In this document: positions 8,563 to 15,748 of the stretch, one piece after another
Layout: each line of letters begins with the position of its first letter
How positions within the stretch are numbered: the stretch's first letter is position 1
Source: a virus
Reading direction: 5' to 3' (one strand)
DNA: 22,109 nucleotides
Virus record (IMG/VR): IMGVR_UViG_3300036819_000337
Coordinates: 1 to 22,109 of that record
Notes under the pieces: model-generated
What the model saw: only the letters and a program-made list of their open reading frames with translations
Told to the model about the DNA's origin: nothing
Database searches by the model: none
Made by a program: the position numbers and the translations under genes

Positions 8563-9012
8563 TTAGTAGGGCTGTTTGGCTTGTGCCATGCGACGCTTGG
8601 CAGCTAGGTCCGCCTCGAAAATCTTGGCGCCGCCGACATACGCGCGGATCGCGCCTTGCACGTCCTTAAGGGCGGCTAAGCTCATGTGAGCGACACGCTG
8701 CGCCTCGATGTCACCACGGGGGGAGTTCTCCCATGCCAGCCGGTAGCGGGCCGCGACGGCGGCAAAGGCGGCAGACAACAGGGGATCGCTCAACAGGGAC
8801 TCCGCGCGCCGGCCGTTCAGCAGCCGGTCAGACGGGTCGAATGGCTGCGGCGGTTCCGGTGCTACGTCAGCGCCCCCGGAGGGTGCGGTGACTTCGTCAG
8901 CGCCCTCTTCCTCCGGCGCCGGGATCACATGCGGCGCGTCATCGTCAGCGGGGAGGTTGGCAAGCGCGGCGCCAACTGCGGCGCCAAATGGTTCGACTTT
9001 CTTTCTTGGCAT
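8563..9012 (-). CDS. Small morphogenesis-region protein, 149 aa
   Basis: The first about 75 residues are Pro/Ala/acid-rich and probably disordered (PADDDAPHVIPAPEEEGADE). Residues 75-149 form a helical domain (SDPLLSAAFAAVAARYRLAWENS, then GDIEAQRVAHMSLAALKDV, then IFEADLAAKRRMAQAK). The layout 'SDPLL..AF..v...y...We.sp.GD.eA' resembles small helical proteins that other phages encode between portal and scaffold. I know no proven function for them. It lies 9 bp after the portal gene and 26 bp before the scaffold gene. There is no good Shine-Dalgarno; TAAATA sits 6 nt before the ATG. Confidence 0.65.
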   Translation of the reverse strand: MPRKKVEPFGAAVGAALANLPADDDAPHVIPAPEEEGADEVTAPSGGADVAPEPPQPFDPSDRLLNGRRAESLLSDPLLSAAFAAVAARYRLAWENSPRGDIEAQRVAHMSLAALKDVQGAIRAYVGGAKIFEADLAAKRRMAQAKQPY

Positions 9013-9018
9013 AAACCC

Positions 9019-9024
9019 TATTTA
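9019..9024 (-). promoter_or_regulatory. TAAATA box, 6 nt before 149-aa gene
   Basis: Leftward GGTTAAATAGGGTTT then ATG. The TAA is also the portal stop codon. Confidence 0.5.
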
Positions 9025-11166
9025 ACCAGCCGCACCGCCGCCATTCATGTTAGTGGCCGCAGTCAACACGTTGTTGTGCATGTCATTCTGCGCTGACATG
9101 ACATTACTGTGCATGTCATTGTTCGCTTTCATTTGCGCCGTCTGTATGGCGAGTTGTGCGCGGGATTGTTCGCGCATCTGTTCAAGCTGTATCTCATGCT
9201 GCGCCTGCATCGCGGCAATCTGCATCTGATGCTGCGCCATCTGCTGTTCCAATTGCTGCGAATGTGCCGCTTTCTGCTGTTCAACCTGCATGTCATTCTG
9301 CGCCTTGAACTGCGCAGCTTGAGCCTGTGCCTGTGCCTTCACCATTTCAGGGTCCGGCGGCTTTGGCTGCGGCGGCTGTTGTGGCGCCTGCGACGGGTTG
9401 GTAAAGAAGTCCTGCTTGTATCCGGCATTGGTCGTCAGCTTATGCACAACATCAAAAATGTTCTGCGCCGTAACAAGCGGACCTTGTACACCACCCTGTG
9501 CCCCAACAATCTGCTGTTGCACTTGTAGTATCTGCATTAGCTGTTGCGAGGCAGAGTCACGGTTGCCGGTGCCCAGGCCGACGCTACAACTGCACGACAT
9601 GGATTCCCGCCAGTCTTTCGGGTCCATGTTTACCCATTTGCCAGTGAGGCGGATCACCCGGCCGCGCTGCTGATGCCGGACCACCAAGCCAAGAATGCGC
9701 TGGCCTAGCTCGCGCACCTGTTCCGCGAAAATCCGCGCGATCAACTCGACACGTTGGCTCGCGGCTTGTTGCAGCATGGAAATGCCCTGCGCCGTATGCC
9801 GGTTGAGATCGTCGGGTGACAGCCCTTGGTTGTGCCGGTCAATGCCGGTGCGGAGTTCCGACGCTTGGTCGAGGTATTGAATGATGGGAAGCGTCTGGCC
9901 GGCCACGAACGGCACTTCAAGGGGCTGAATACCCTGGACATTCGCCACCCGCACAATGCCGCCCGGCCGAACCGTCAACAGGTCATCGTACGTCTCTGTC
10001 GTCGCCGACATTTCATCAACGATCATGCGCGGCGAGTTGGACAAATAGAGGTTGTCCAATACCTGCCGCAGCAACGTGCTCTTAATGGACTGCAAATCCA
10101 TCACAAGATCAGCTTCCGACAATCCATAGAACTTGCCAGGAACCGGAATCGGGCAGCACGCTACAATGGGAACTTCGTCAACAAGCTCATTGGAGAAGAT
10201 GATTTGTCCGGCGCCGGCCGTCACAATGCGACGTAGCTCGGCAATACCATCACCATCATAGTCAACCGGGAGGTACGACTCTTCCAACCATACTTGGCGC
10301 ATGGCTTGGTCGGTGCGCTGGTCCATCGGCCATTCATCTTCGGGCGCGAACCGTTCAATGCGCTCCATATTGAACTCTTGGTCGTTGAAGCCTTGTGCTT
10401 CCTCGATCAAATCCTCATCAAAACCCATTTCGCGAAGGTCACTAATGCTCTTGAGAGCACGATGGCAGACGAAGTGCTTACCGTCTAATACAGTGCTTGG
10501 TGCCCGCCGGCTGACAAGCATTTCCTCCGGTACAACATGCTCAATCTTTACCCTGCCTTCGGTCTGCCATACGCGTATCTGAACGTCATGCAGCATTGGT
10601 GCGCCCGGTTCTGGCGCGTCCTCAGTGAACCACTGTAGGTTCGGGTCCGGGTTGGGATAGGTTTTCTCGGAAATAATCTCGACATCATCAGCTTGTGTGA
10701 TTTGCTGGTATTGTAGATCGTCCAACCCCTGATATGTGCTGGTACTGAACGTCCGTTCCTCATTCCAATAGACCTTGAGGAAACCAACTTTTTGTAGTAG
10801 CGCCGACGTGAAAAAGTCGTGCAGGATCATGAAACCGGGGTTGTCCCGCAACATGATGTAGTTGCAATAATCGGTCGCCTGTTCAGCCATTGCCTCTTCG
10901 CCGGGCTGATAGGGCTCAAACTCGAACACCTTGTCGCTGGCGAGGAAACAGCGCAGTAGCGCCGGCTTCACCCATTCAATGGTTTCGAGTACATTACGGG
11001 AAACTACTTGTGAGCGGCCTTCAATTTCGTTGCCGAATGGCTGGCCCATGTAGTAGTCGAGAGCCATGCGGCGCTCTTGTGACAGCATTCCACCGTCACT
11101 ACCCAATGCCGTGTTTATCTCACCCGCCAGGATGGCCTTTAGCTCGGTATCGTCCATCCTTGTCAT
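9022..11166 (-). CDS. Portal protein (P22-like)
   Basis: 714 aa, normal for large P22-type portals. Recognisable parts are RMALDYYMGQPFGNEIEGRSQVVSRNV near the N-terminus, then EWVKPALLRCFLASDKVFEFEP, LLQKVGFLKVYW, HVVPEEMLVSRRA, CCPIPVPGKFYGLSEADLVMDLQ, STLLRQVLDNLYLSNSPRM and SELRTGIDRHNQGLSPDDLN. The last about 115 residues are Gln/Met-rich coiled coil, the expected barrel/tunnel region. The portal ring sits at one vertex, passes DNA and docks terminase. Its ATG overlaps the upstream stop (ATGA); GGAGG in the upstream gene's end is 10 nt away, with an out-of-frame ATG in between. A second ATG three codons later is a possible start. Confidence 0.88.
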   Translation of the reverse strand: MTRMDDTELKAILAGEINTALGSDGGMLSQERRMALDYYMGQPFGNEIEGRSQVVSRNVLETIEWVKPALLRCFLASDKVFEFEPYQPGEEAMAEQATDYCNYIMLRDNPGFMILHDFFTSALLQKVGFLKVYWNEERTFSTSTYQGLDDLQYQQITQADDVEIISEKTYPNPDPNLQWFTEDAPEPGAPMLHDVQIRVWQTEGRVKIEHVVPEEMLVSRRAPSTVLDGKHFVCHRALKSISDLREMGFDEDLIEEAQGFNDQEFNMERIERFAPEDEWPMDQRTDQAMRQVWLEESYLPVDYDGDGIAELRRIVTAGAGQIIFSNELVDEVPIVACCPIPVPGKFYGLSEADLVMDLQSIKSTLLRQVLDNLYLSNSPRMIVDEMSATTETYDDLLTVRPGGIVRVANVQGIQPLEVPFVAGQTLPIIQYLDQASELRTGIDRHNQGLSPDDLNRHTAQGISMLQQAASQRVELIARIFAEQVRELGQRILGLVVRHQQRGRVIRLTGKWVNMDPKDWRESMSCSCSVGLGTGNRDSASQQLMQILQVQQQIVGAQGGVQGPLVTAQNIFDVVHKLTTNAGYKQDFFTNPSQAPQQPPQPKPPDPEMVKAQAQAQAAQFKAQNDMQVEQQKAAHSQQLEQQMAQHQMQIAAMQAQHEIQLEQMREQSRAQLAIQTAQMKANNDMHSNVMSAQNDMHNNVLTAATNMNGGGAAG

Positions 11167-11372
11167 GCATTTTCAACCTCCATAGCGGGGAGTGCTTTGT
11201 TGACAAGCGGCATGGCCGCTTTCGCGGCTTTCATCCGTCTGTCGAGCGACTGAGACGGGTCGCTGTAAACTTGGTGTGCTTGGAGAATCGTCAGTGCATT
11301 GCGCAGGTTAGCGATTTCTTGCTCAAGCGCCGCGAACCGCTGTTCAATGCGGATATGTTCACTAATACTCAT
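11163..11372 (-). CDS. Small coiled-coil protein between terL and portal
   Basis: 69 aa (MSISEHIRIEQRFAALEQE). Residues 5-35 form heptad-like helices (IRIEQRFAALEQEIANLRNALTIL, read in parts); a second helical part follows (RRMKAAKAAMPLVNKALPAMEVENA). No known domain is recognised. It overlaps the portal start by 4 bp, so the two are probably translated together. There is no Shine-Dalgarno; TAAATA is exactly 6 nt before the ATG, in a TAAATACGCGTCATGAG context nearly identical to that of the 66-aa gene at 15672. A packaging or assembly role is positional inference only. Confidence 0.65.
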   Translation of the reverse strand: MSISEHIRIEQRFAALEQEIANLRNALTILQAHQVYSDPSQSLDRRMKAAKAAMPLVNKALPAMEVENA

Positions 11373-11378
11373 GACGCG

Positions 11379-11384
11379 TATTTA
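11379..11384 (-). promoter_or_regulatory. TAAATA box, 6 nt before 69-aa gene
   Basis: Leftward CTGTAAATACGCGTC then ATGAG. No Shine-Dalgarno. Confidence 0.5.
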
Positions 11385-11392
11385 CAGAGGGG

Positions 11393-12700
11393 TTAGACGA
11401 TGCCCTTGTTCGTGTAGTTGATTGCTTTCTTCACGGTGTTGCGGACACCGCTTGTCGCCCAATACCGCATGGCGTCGGCAGGGTGACTGCACCAGTCGTG
11501 AAAGGGGCGATCCTCAAATGTGTGCCGCTTGTCAGACCATACCCGGCGGTACTGTTGCAGCGCCGCGATCAGCTTCTTGGCCTTGGTGCGGTCAAACCAC
11601 ATCATCGGCAATTGAGTGCGCACCGCGTTGATGCCATCAGCGACGCTCTGTTGCGGCACCACCCGTGTAGGAATGCCGAGAGATCGTAGCGTCTCAATGC
11701 GACTGCGGCCGGTGCCTAGCTCCCTGACAGCCGCGTCATGCGGCACCACGTGCGTGCCATACATGTACTGCCGGCGCTGCAATTCTTTGGCATACCAATC
11801 CAGGCCAACGCCGCTGTTCTCAAGGTAGTCAATGACCCGGATTTCTTGGCCGGCCAGTTGAAAGAAAATGATGCTTGTCGAGTCGGATATACCCAAGTCC
11901 CAGGCCGTATGAACTTGTAACCGAGGATCATGCGGCACATTGGTAATGCGACTTTGTTCCTCTGCAATCTCCATTTCGCGGCCGTAGTAGGAACCGACAA
12001 TCGCACTCTGAAACGAACACATGTATTCTTGGTTGGAGGTCGCGGCGCCCTGGTCCTCGCCAAACTCCCGTATAAGCTCGCGCTTTTCGGTGGCGAGTTG
12101 TTCGGGCGTGAACACGGATGTCTTGGTCGCGGGGAGGAGTTCCGCAAACCATGCCGGATCATCCCTTGCCGCCTCATAAAACGTCGCCGCATGGTTTCGT
12201 CCTCTCGGCGTCGTGATGAACAGTGCCCAACCCGAATTTTCTTGTAGGATGGGTCGCAGATATGACCATGCATTCGGGTCCGCCAATGCGAACTCGCTGA
12301 ACACCAATCCGACCGGCGGCGATCCGACCAATGAGTTGTAATTGTCTGAGCCTACAAGCTGCCATGTCGAGCCATTAACAAACTCGATCATCATTTCGTT
12401 TTCGAGTTCACGCGCGACAATGCTTGCCGGGAATGCCTCGCGGATTCGCCTCAGACCAGTGTGCGGGTTGATGGCAGACCAAACCGACTTCCGGGCTTGT
12501 ACTTGTGATGGCAATAGATGCCAGTACCCGCCGGGCCGCTGCATCGCGGCACATGCCGTAAAATGCAAGGCGAGGTCGTCTTTGCCGGCACGTCTATGGG
12601 CAATCCAGACAGCACGTTTGCCGCCTTTGACAAGATAGTCCCATACGTTCTTTTGGTATTCGCGAGGTTCCCAATTGTTGGGAAGAGTAACTTCAAGCAC
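11393..12700 (-). CDS. terL: Terminase large subunit (ATPase/nuclease)
   Basis: 435 aa from a GTG start at 12700. Walker A is HRRAGKD at residues 35-41. The Walker B region is GLVFSEFALADPNAW (131-145), with Ser where many terminases have Asp. The coupling motif is ALFITTPRGRNH (159-170). The RNase H-like nuclease has acidic residues at D268 (TAWDLG), D322 (VVPHDAA) and D409 (SHPADAMRY). The enzyme cuts concatemeric DNA and drives it into the prohead through the portal. An ATG 5 nt earlier is in another frame. No Shine-Dalgarno is seen; TAAATA lies 4 nt before the GTG. The gene is separated from terS by the capsid-like gene, which is unusual. Confidence 0.92.
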   Translation of the reverse strand: MLEVTLPNNWEPREYQKNVWDYLVKGGKRAVWIAHRRAGKDDLALHFTACAAMQRPGGYWHLLPSQVQARKSVWSAINPHTGLRRIREAFPASIVARELENEMMIEFVNGSTWQLVGSDNYNSLVGSPPVGLVFSEFALADPNAWSYLRPILQENSGWALFITTPRGRNHAATFYEAARDDPAWFAELLPATKTSVFTPEQLATEKRELIREFGEDQGAATSNQEYMCSFQSAIVGSYYGREMEIAEEQSRITNVPHDPRLQVHTAWDLGISDSTSIIFFQLAGQEIRVIDYLENSGVGLDWYAKELQRRQYMYGTHVVPHDAAVRELGTGRSRIETLRSLGIPTRVVPQQSVADGINAVRTQLPMMWFDRTKAKKLIAALQQYRRVWSDKRHTFEDRPFHDWCSHPADAMRYWATSGVRNTVKKAINYTNKGIV

Positions 12701-12704
12701 GCCA

Positions 12705-12710
12705 TATTTA
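12705..12710 (-). promoter_or_regulatory. TAAATA box before terL
   Basis: Leftward CAATTAAATATGGC then GTG. The box overlaps an out-of-frame ATG. Confidence 0.4.
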
Positions 12711-12743
12711 ATTGACGTGCCGGATAGTGCCTACCGTTAGGTC

Positions 12744-13448
12744 TTATTCGAGATCGAAGATGGCGCCGTTCTTTGACTCGTCAAACGCTTCAAGGGTGTA
12801 CTGTCCCCTCACCAACGTCTTGTGGCCTTCCTCATCAGTGACATCGTGCCGAGTGATAGGCTCAAGCCACGCGACGCCCCACGTGCTCATGTCGAGCGCA
12901 TAGACGCGATCCGTCTTCATGAAACGCTCCCGTGCAACGGTCAGGCCAGCCTTGTCGCCGGCATCAGCGACAACCCGGTCATAGAGCCGGGCCGGCACCA
13001 ACAGCAGCGTCGCACTCGGTACCCGCTCCAATAGCTCATGCAGCATCGCCGGCCGGTACGGGCGCCGCTCACCAAGGCTTGTGCGGGTAATGCGACCGTC
13101 ACCCCACGGTAGGATGGAACTCGGCGCCTGTATGACATGGGTGGTCAGGAATGACGGGAGGCCGGCGGTTATCGGGGCGATCTTGCGATACTCACCCTTA
13201 CGGCTGGCTTGGTCGTTGAGCAACACCGTCTCAATGTCGCGACCAAGTTCAATGCACCGTTTCGACAGTTGTTCGGCAACCTCACTATCGGCGCCGTTCA
13301 TGAATGCCTTGCGGCTGATCTGGCAGTAATTGCCGAGGCTTGTCTTTTGTGCGGTTTCCCATTCGTGGAAATCGGCTAACGCTTTGTGGTGAGATACCGC
13401 CGACAAAAATGGACGGTCTGAATGTTGTAGAGAAAGTGCAGTGTTCAT
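12744..13448 (-). CDS. Shortened major-capsid paralogue between terS and terL
   Basis: 234 aa from ATG at 13448 (MNTALSLQHSDRPFLSAV). It is clearly homologous to the major capsid at 6500-7450: FHEWETA matches LHEWQTD, LGNYCQISRKAF matches LGNRTQISRKTL, CIELGRDIETVLLNDQAS matches RGRELRRDIEGICLNRQA, RERFMKTDRVYALDMSTWGVAW matches PDRFMRAREIFVLNSDYWALAW, and GQYTLEAFDESKNGAIFDLE matches the capsid C-terminus. It lacks about 22 N-terminal residues and about 24 residues after HEW, and the middle differs. All blocks are intact, with no stops, so it appears under selection. A start at 13655 would add a shadow-like stretch. Possible roles: minor capsid subunit, assembly modifier, or interference with rival phage capsids. 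Confidence 0.78.
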   Translation of the reverse strand: MNTALSLQHSDRPFLSAVSHHKALADFHEWETAQKTSLGNYCQISRKAFMNGADSEVAEQLSKRCIELGRDIETVLLNDQASRKGEYRKIAPITAGLPSFLTTHVIQAPSSILPWGDGRITRTSLGERRPYRPAMLHELLERVPSATLLLVPARLYDRVVADAGDKAGLTVARERFMKTDRVYALDMSTWGVAWLEPITRHDVTDEEGHKTLVRGQYTLEAFDESKNGAIFDLE

Positions 13449-13449
13449 A

Positions 13450-13704
13450 CTATTTGATATATCTCCAATTCTGCCAAAAAAAAGGCGGGTACCCCCGGAG
13501 CCACACTGACGTTGCAATGGGGGGTTGCCGGGGTGTCTCTGCCACCATATCCTGTGCCCCATGCGCCGGCCGGGTACTAGGTGGCGTCTTGTTGTTGCGT
13601 CTAGCGATCGTCCAAAGTTGTGCGAGCCTTGAACGTTCGTGCTCAATGTTATCAATGACTTAGCGAGCCATGCACTCGGCGCATAGCTTGGCGGGTTGTG
13701 CCAT
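13450..13704 (-). pseudogene. Small ORF interrupted by TAA (or +1 frameshift)
   Basis: One frame reads MAQPAKLCAECMAR, then TAA at 13660-13662, then about 69 coherent codons (VIDNIEHERSRLAQLWTIAR ... GYPPFFWQNWRYIK) to a TAG at 13450-13452, 1 nt before the capsid-paralogue ATG. That adjacency and the sensible residue composition suggest a real product. An alternative upstream piece starts at ATG in another frame (MPDNGTTRQAMRRVHGSLSH then TGA), and a +1 shift at CAT-TGA would join it to the DNIEHERSRL frame. The gene is therefore broken, recoded, or affected by a sequencing error. CxxC in the first version hints at metal binding. Function unknown. Confidence 0.45.
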
Positions 13705-13736
13705 TGTCAGGCATCTTGAGATTGTTGACTCCAACC

Positions 13737-14171
13737 CTACGAGTCGTCGCCTTCGTCGCTCGACTCCATGTCATCAGCTACAACCTCAGACACAATAGCG
13801 TCGCGAATGGTCGGCGCAGTCGTTATCTGTAATGTGCTGCCATCACTCAAGATTGCGTTGCGGTCTGAGAAATCGCGTATGACGACAGTCATTCGTTGTG
13901 CATCCGGGTCTTTTACCTCGACAGATGACAGACGCGGCGAACAATAAGGAAGCACCGTTTTCAGCATATCGAGGCGCGTTGCCTTGTCTTCGTTCGGGTC
14001 CCACATGATCGCCAAAGCAAAATCAAGTGGGTGCGGCGCGCCGTCTTCGCCTAACGTTTGCTTGCCTCGCTCTAGGAGTTCAAAGGCTAACTTAGCTGAT
14101 TTAATTGGATTTAATGGCCTACCAGCGCCGGTACGCTTACCGCCATGTGGCCTACCATTCCGTAACGTCAT
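13737..14171 (-). CDS. terS: Terminase small subunit
   Basis: 144 aa. The N-terminus NGRPHGGKRTGAGRPLNPIKSAK has the basic Gly/Arg-rich 'GGKRxGAGRP' signature common at the start of phage small terminases and DNA-binding phage proteins. A helical core follows (AFELLERGKQTL, HPLDFALAIMWDPNEDKATRLDMLKTVLPYC), and the tail is acidic (VVADDMESSDEGDDS). TerS recognises the packaging site and loads TerL. It is the first gene of the leftward virion module. A TAAATAGGG box lies 32 nt upstream of the ATG; no strong Shine-Dalgarno is visible. Moderate certainty, because the family is very diverse. Confidence 0.72.
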   Translation of the reverse strand: MTLRNGRPHGGKRTGAGRPLNPIKSAKLAFELLERGKQTLGEDGAPHPLDFALAIMWDPNEDKATRLDMLKTVLPYCSPRLSSVEVKDPDAQRMTVVIRDFSDRNAILSDGSTLQITTAPTIRDAIVSEVVADDMESSDEGDDS

Positions 14172-14203
14172 AACCGCTTGAATACCCGAATTATTGTGAT
14201 CCC

Positions 14204-14209
14204 TATTTA
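14204..14209 (-). promoter_or_regulatory. TAAATA box upstream of terS
   Basis: Leftward GCGTTAAATAGGGATCAC, 32 nt from the terS ATG. No -35 match. Probable start of the leftward late transcript. Confidence 0.5.
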
Positions 14210-14233
14210 ACGCGCGCGCGTGCGTTTTCTCGG

Positions 14234-14262
14234 TTGACTCTCTGTCAGCTAACCGTCAATAT
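14234..14262 (+). promoter_or_regulatory. Sigma70-type promoter of ardC
   Basis: TTGACT (14234-14239), 17-bp spacer, CAATAT (14257-14262). It is aligned with the recombinase promoter at 15714-15742. Confidence 0.65.
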
Positions 14263-14269
14263 CCTGACA
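14243..14269. promoter_or_regulatory. Operator TGTCAG-N15-CTGACA at ardC promoter
   Basis: Inverted hexamers flank the -10 element; the same pair with the same 15-bp spacing occurs at the recombinase promoter. A bound dimer would block RNA polymerase. Confidence 0.6.
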
Positions 14270-14286
14270 CACCGCTGAACACGGTG
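14270..14286 (+). promoter_or_regulatory. 5' UTR hairpin with CUGAACA loop (ardC)
   Basis: Stem CACCG/CGGTG with the 7-nt loop CTGAACA, close to the predicted RNA 5' end. The recombinase mRNA has the same loop on a different stem. Confidence 0.55.
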
Positions 14287-14316
14287 CTTGGTCAACCCGC
14301 TACAGGATCACTCGAC

Positions 14317-15288
14317 ATGGCCTATACCCGCACCAAGACTGCACCCGCGAAACTCGACGTTTACGAAAAGATCACCAACACCATCATCGCCGCGTTAGAG
14401 ACTGGCGTTCGTCCGTGGCACAAGTCGTGGTCAAACACTGGCGCCGTCAACCCTGCCTCTATCTCGGTTCGGCCGCGTCGCTCATGCGGCACCCCATACA
14501 AGGGTATCAACACCATCGTTCTATGGTGTGAGGCTCAAGCCAAGGGTTACAGCAACGCAACGTGGATGACCTTTCAACAAGCTAAGGAACACGGCGCGCA
14601 TGTGCGCAAAGGCGAGACGGCAACCGTTGTCGTGTACGCGTCCAAGTTTGTCAAAACCGAGAAAAACGACGCGGGCGAAGATGTTGACCGCACGGTGCCA
14701 TTTCTCAAGTCATACTGCGTTTTCAACGTTGAACAAATCGAAGGCTTGCCGGAACGGTTCTACAACAAGGCGGCAGTAGTTGCGTCGGTTGTTGATGCGC
14801 CGGCATTCGAGCGGATCGAACACGTTGACGCGTTCGTGACCAACACTGCCATCGCGGTAGGTCATGGTGGCGACCGTGCGTTTTACTCACCCGCACATGA
14901 CCGCGTGCAAATGCCGTCATTCCATCAGTTTGACTCGGCTGCCAGCTATTACGCCACGTTGGCGCATGAGATCGTACACGCGACCAAGCATGAAAAACGC
15001 TTGAACCGTGAATTTGGTCAAAAGCGCTGGGGTGACGAATCGTACGCTGCCGAGGAATTGGTTGCCGAACTCGGCGCCGCGTTCCTTTGCGCCGATCTAG
15101 GCATCAGTGACCAGCCGCGCGACGATCACGCCAGCTACATCGCGTCATGGCTCAAGGTTTTGAAGAATGACAAGCGCGCGGTGTTTACCGCTGCCAGCCA
15201 TGCACAAGCCGCAGCGGATTGGCTACACGCTCAACAACCCGGCGCAATCGAGGAATCGGAGGAAATGGAATTTGCAATGGCTGCCTGA
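14317..15288 (+). CDS. ardC: ArdC-type antirestriction protein (ssDNA-binding plus zincin domain)
   Basis: 323 aa from ATG at 14317, with AGGA 9 nt upstream; a GTG 11 codons earlier is unlikely because it falls inside the hairpin. The N-terminal domain (about 12-130; DVYEKITNTIIAALETGVRPWHKSW, PYKGINTIVLW, WMTFQQAKEHGAHVRKGE) is the ArdC N domain, which binds single-stranded DNA. The C-terminal metallopeptidase-like domain has HEIVH (217-221) with E in EELVAELGAAF (247-251). ArdC proteins protect incoming DNA from host restriction and are common on conjugative plasmids and some phages. It has its own promoter, operator and terminator. It is the clearest anti-defence gene here. Confidence 0.88.
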   Translation: MAYTRTKTAPAKLDVYEKITNTIIAALETGVRPWHKSWSNTGAVNPASISVRPRRSCGTPYKGINTIVLWCEAQAKGYSNATWMTFQQAKEHGAHVRKGETATVVVYASKFVKTEKNDAGEDVDRTVPFLKSYCVFNVEQIEGLPERFYNKAAVVASVVDAPAFERIEHVDAFVTNTAIAVGHGGDRAFYSPAHDRVQMPSFHQFDSAASYYATLAHEIVHATKHEKRLNREFGQKRWGDESYAAEELVAELGAAFLCADLGISDQPRDDHASYIASWLKVLKNDKRAVFTAASHAQAAADWLHAQQPGAIEESEEMEFAMAA

Positions 15289-15305
15289 CAAAGTCGCTAC
15301 CTCAC

Positions 15306-15343
15306 GAACAACCCCGGCAGTGATGCCGGGGTTTTTTGTTGTT
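15306..15343 (+). terminator. Strong intrinsic terminator after ardC
   Basis: AACCCCGGC/GCCGGGGTT stem (15310-15333), loop AGTGAT, then six T. GAACAAC/GTTGTTC flanks may extend it. It lies 17 bp after the stop. Confidence 0.88.
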
Positions 15344-15471
15344 CGCAGACCCGTCTAGGAGCGTGCTAACCGCGAAGCGGTTTAGAGCGCGATAGCGCGC
15401 GCTACAGCGCGTCGAGACATTTCGGCTACAGCTACAGCGGCGCCGCTCGTTACCGCGTCTCTGTGACGATC
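15344..15471. repeat. Cluster of short palindromes, no gene
   Basis: Consecutive hairpins: CTAACCGC-GAA-GCGGTTTAG (15366-15385), AGCGCG-ATA-GCGCGC nearby, then AGCGGCGCCGCT, a perfect 12-bp palindrome, with GCTACA repeats around it. No ORF is supported. It may be a structured RNA or a recombinase site. Confidence 0.5.
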
Positions 15472-15672
15472 CTACGCGCGTTTGGCAAGCACAAGACGCC
15501 GCATGTGTTTCGTGATCTTGTGCATTCGATCCGCAAGACGACACACACAACCCGGCGGTGCATCATAGGATGCACGCAATTGCTCTATGGTTACCCCGCA
15601 ATCGTGGCAGGCATCGTCTTTAGGGTCGCGGCATAGGGTACCAACAACAGACCAAAACTCGTCATTGCTCAT
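15472..15672 (-). CDS. Small Cys-containing protein, 66 aa
   Basis: MSNDEFWSVVGTLCRDPKDD, with Cys at 14, 22, 25 and two more in PPGCVCRLADRM, so a zinc-binding fold (CHDC and CVC pairs) is possible. The C-terminus is basic (MHKITKHMRRLVLAKRA). No family is recognised. It is transcribed leftward between two rightward genes; the recombinase promoter region lies divergently upstream. There is no Shine-Dalgarno. TAAATA is 6 nt before the ATG in nearly the same context as the 69-aa late gene at 11372, so it may be expressed late with the virion genes. Confidence 0.6.
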   Translation of the reverse strand: MSNDEFWSVVGTLCRDPKDDACHDCGVTIEQLRASYDAPPGCVCRLADRMHKITKHMRRLVLAKRA

Positions 15673-15678
15673 GACGGG

Positions 15679-15684
15679 TATTTA
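15679..15684 (-). promoter_or_regulatory. TAAATA box, 6 nt before 66-aa gene
   Basis: Leftward CATTAAATACCCGTC then ATGAG. No Shine-Dalgarno. Confidence 0.5.
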
Positions 15685-15713
15685 ATGGGTGAATCGCACC
15701 GACTCCAGCATCG

Positions 15714-15742
15714 TTGACATTGTCAGCATATCAGCGGATAAC
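15714..15742 (+). promoter_or_regulatory. Sigma70-type promoter of recombinase gene
   Basis: TTGACA (15714-15719), 17-bp spacer, GATAAC (15737-15742). Confidence 0.68.
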
Positions 15743-15747
15743 TGACA
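15721..15747. promoter_or_regulatory. Operator TGTCAG-N15-CTGACA at recombinase promoter
   Basis: Same inverted hexamers and spacing as at ardC; it spans the -10 element. Confidence 0.6.
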
Positions 15748-15748
15748 C

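Larger units (their letters stand above)
14172..14316. promoter_or_regulatory. Divergent control region between terS and ardC
   Basis: 145 bp. It holds the leftward TAAATA box for terS, an alternating CG run (14210-14222), and the rightward promoter, operator and 5' hairpin of the antirestriction gene. The terS and ardC start codons face away from it. Confidence 0.7.

Noticed and set aside
13449-13655. N-terminal extension of the capsid paralogue from TTG 13655
   Set aside because: The stretch does not align to the major capsid, and another frame there is more protein-like; ATG 13448 fits the homology.
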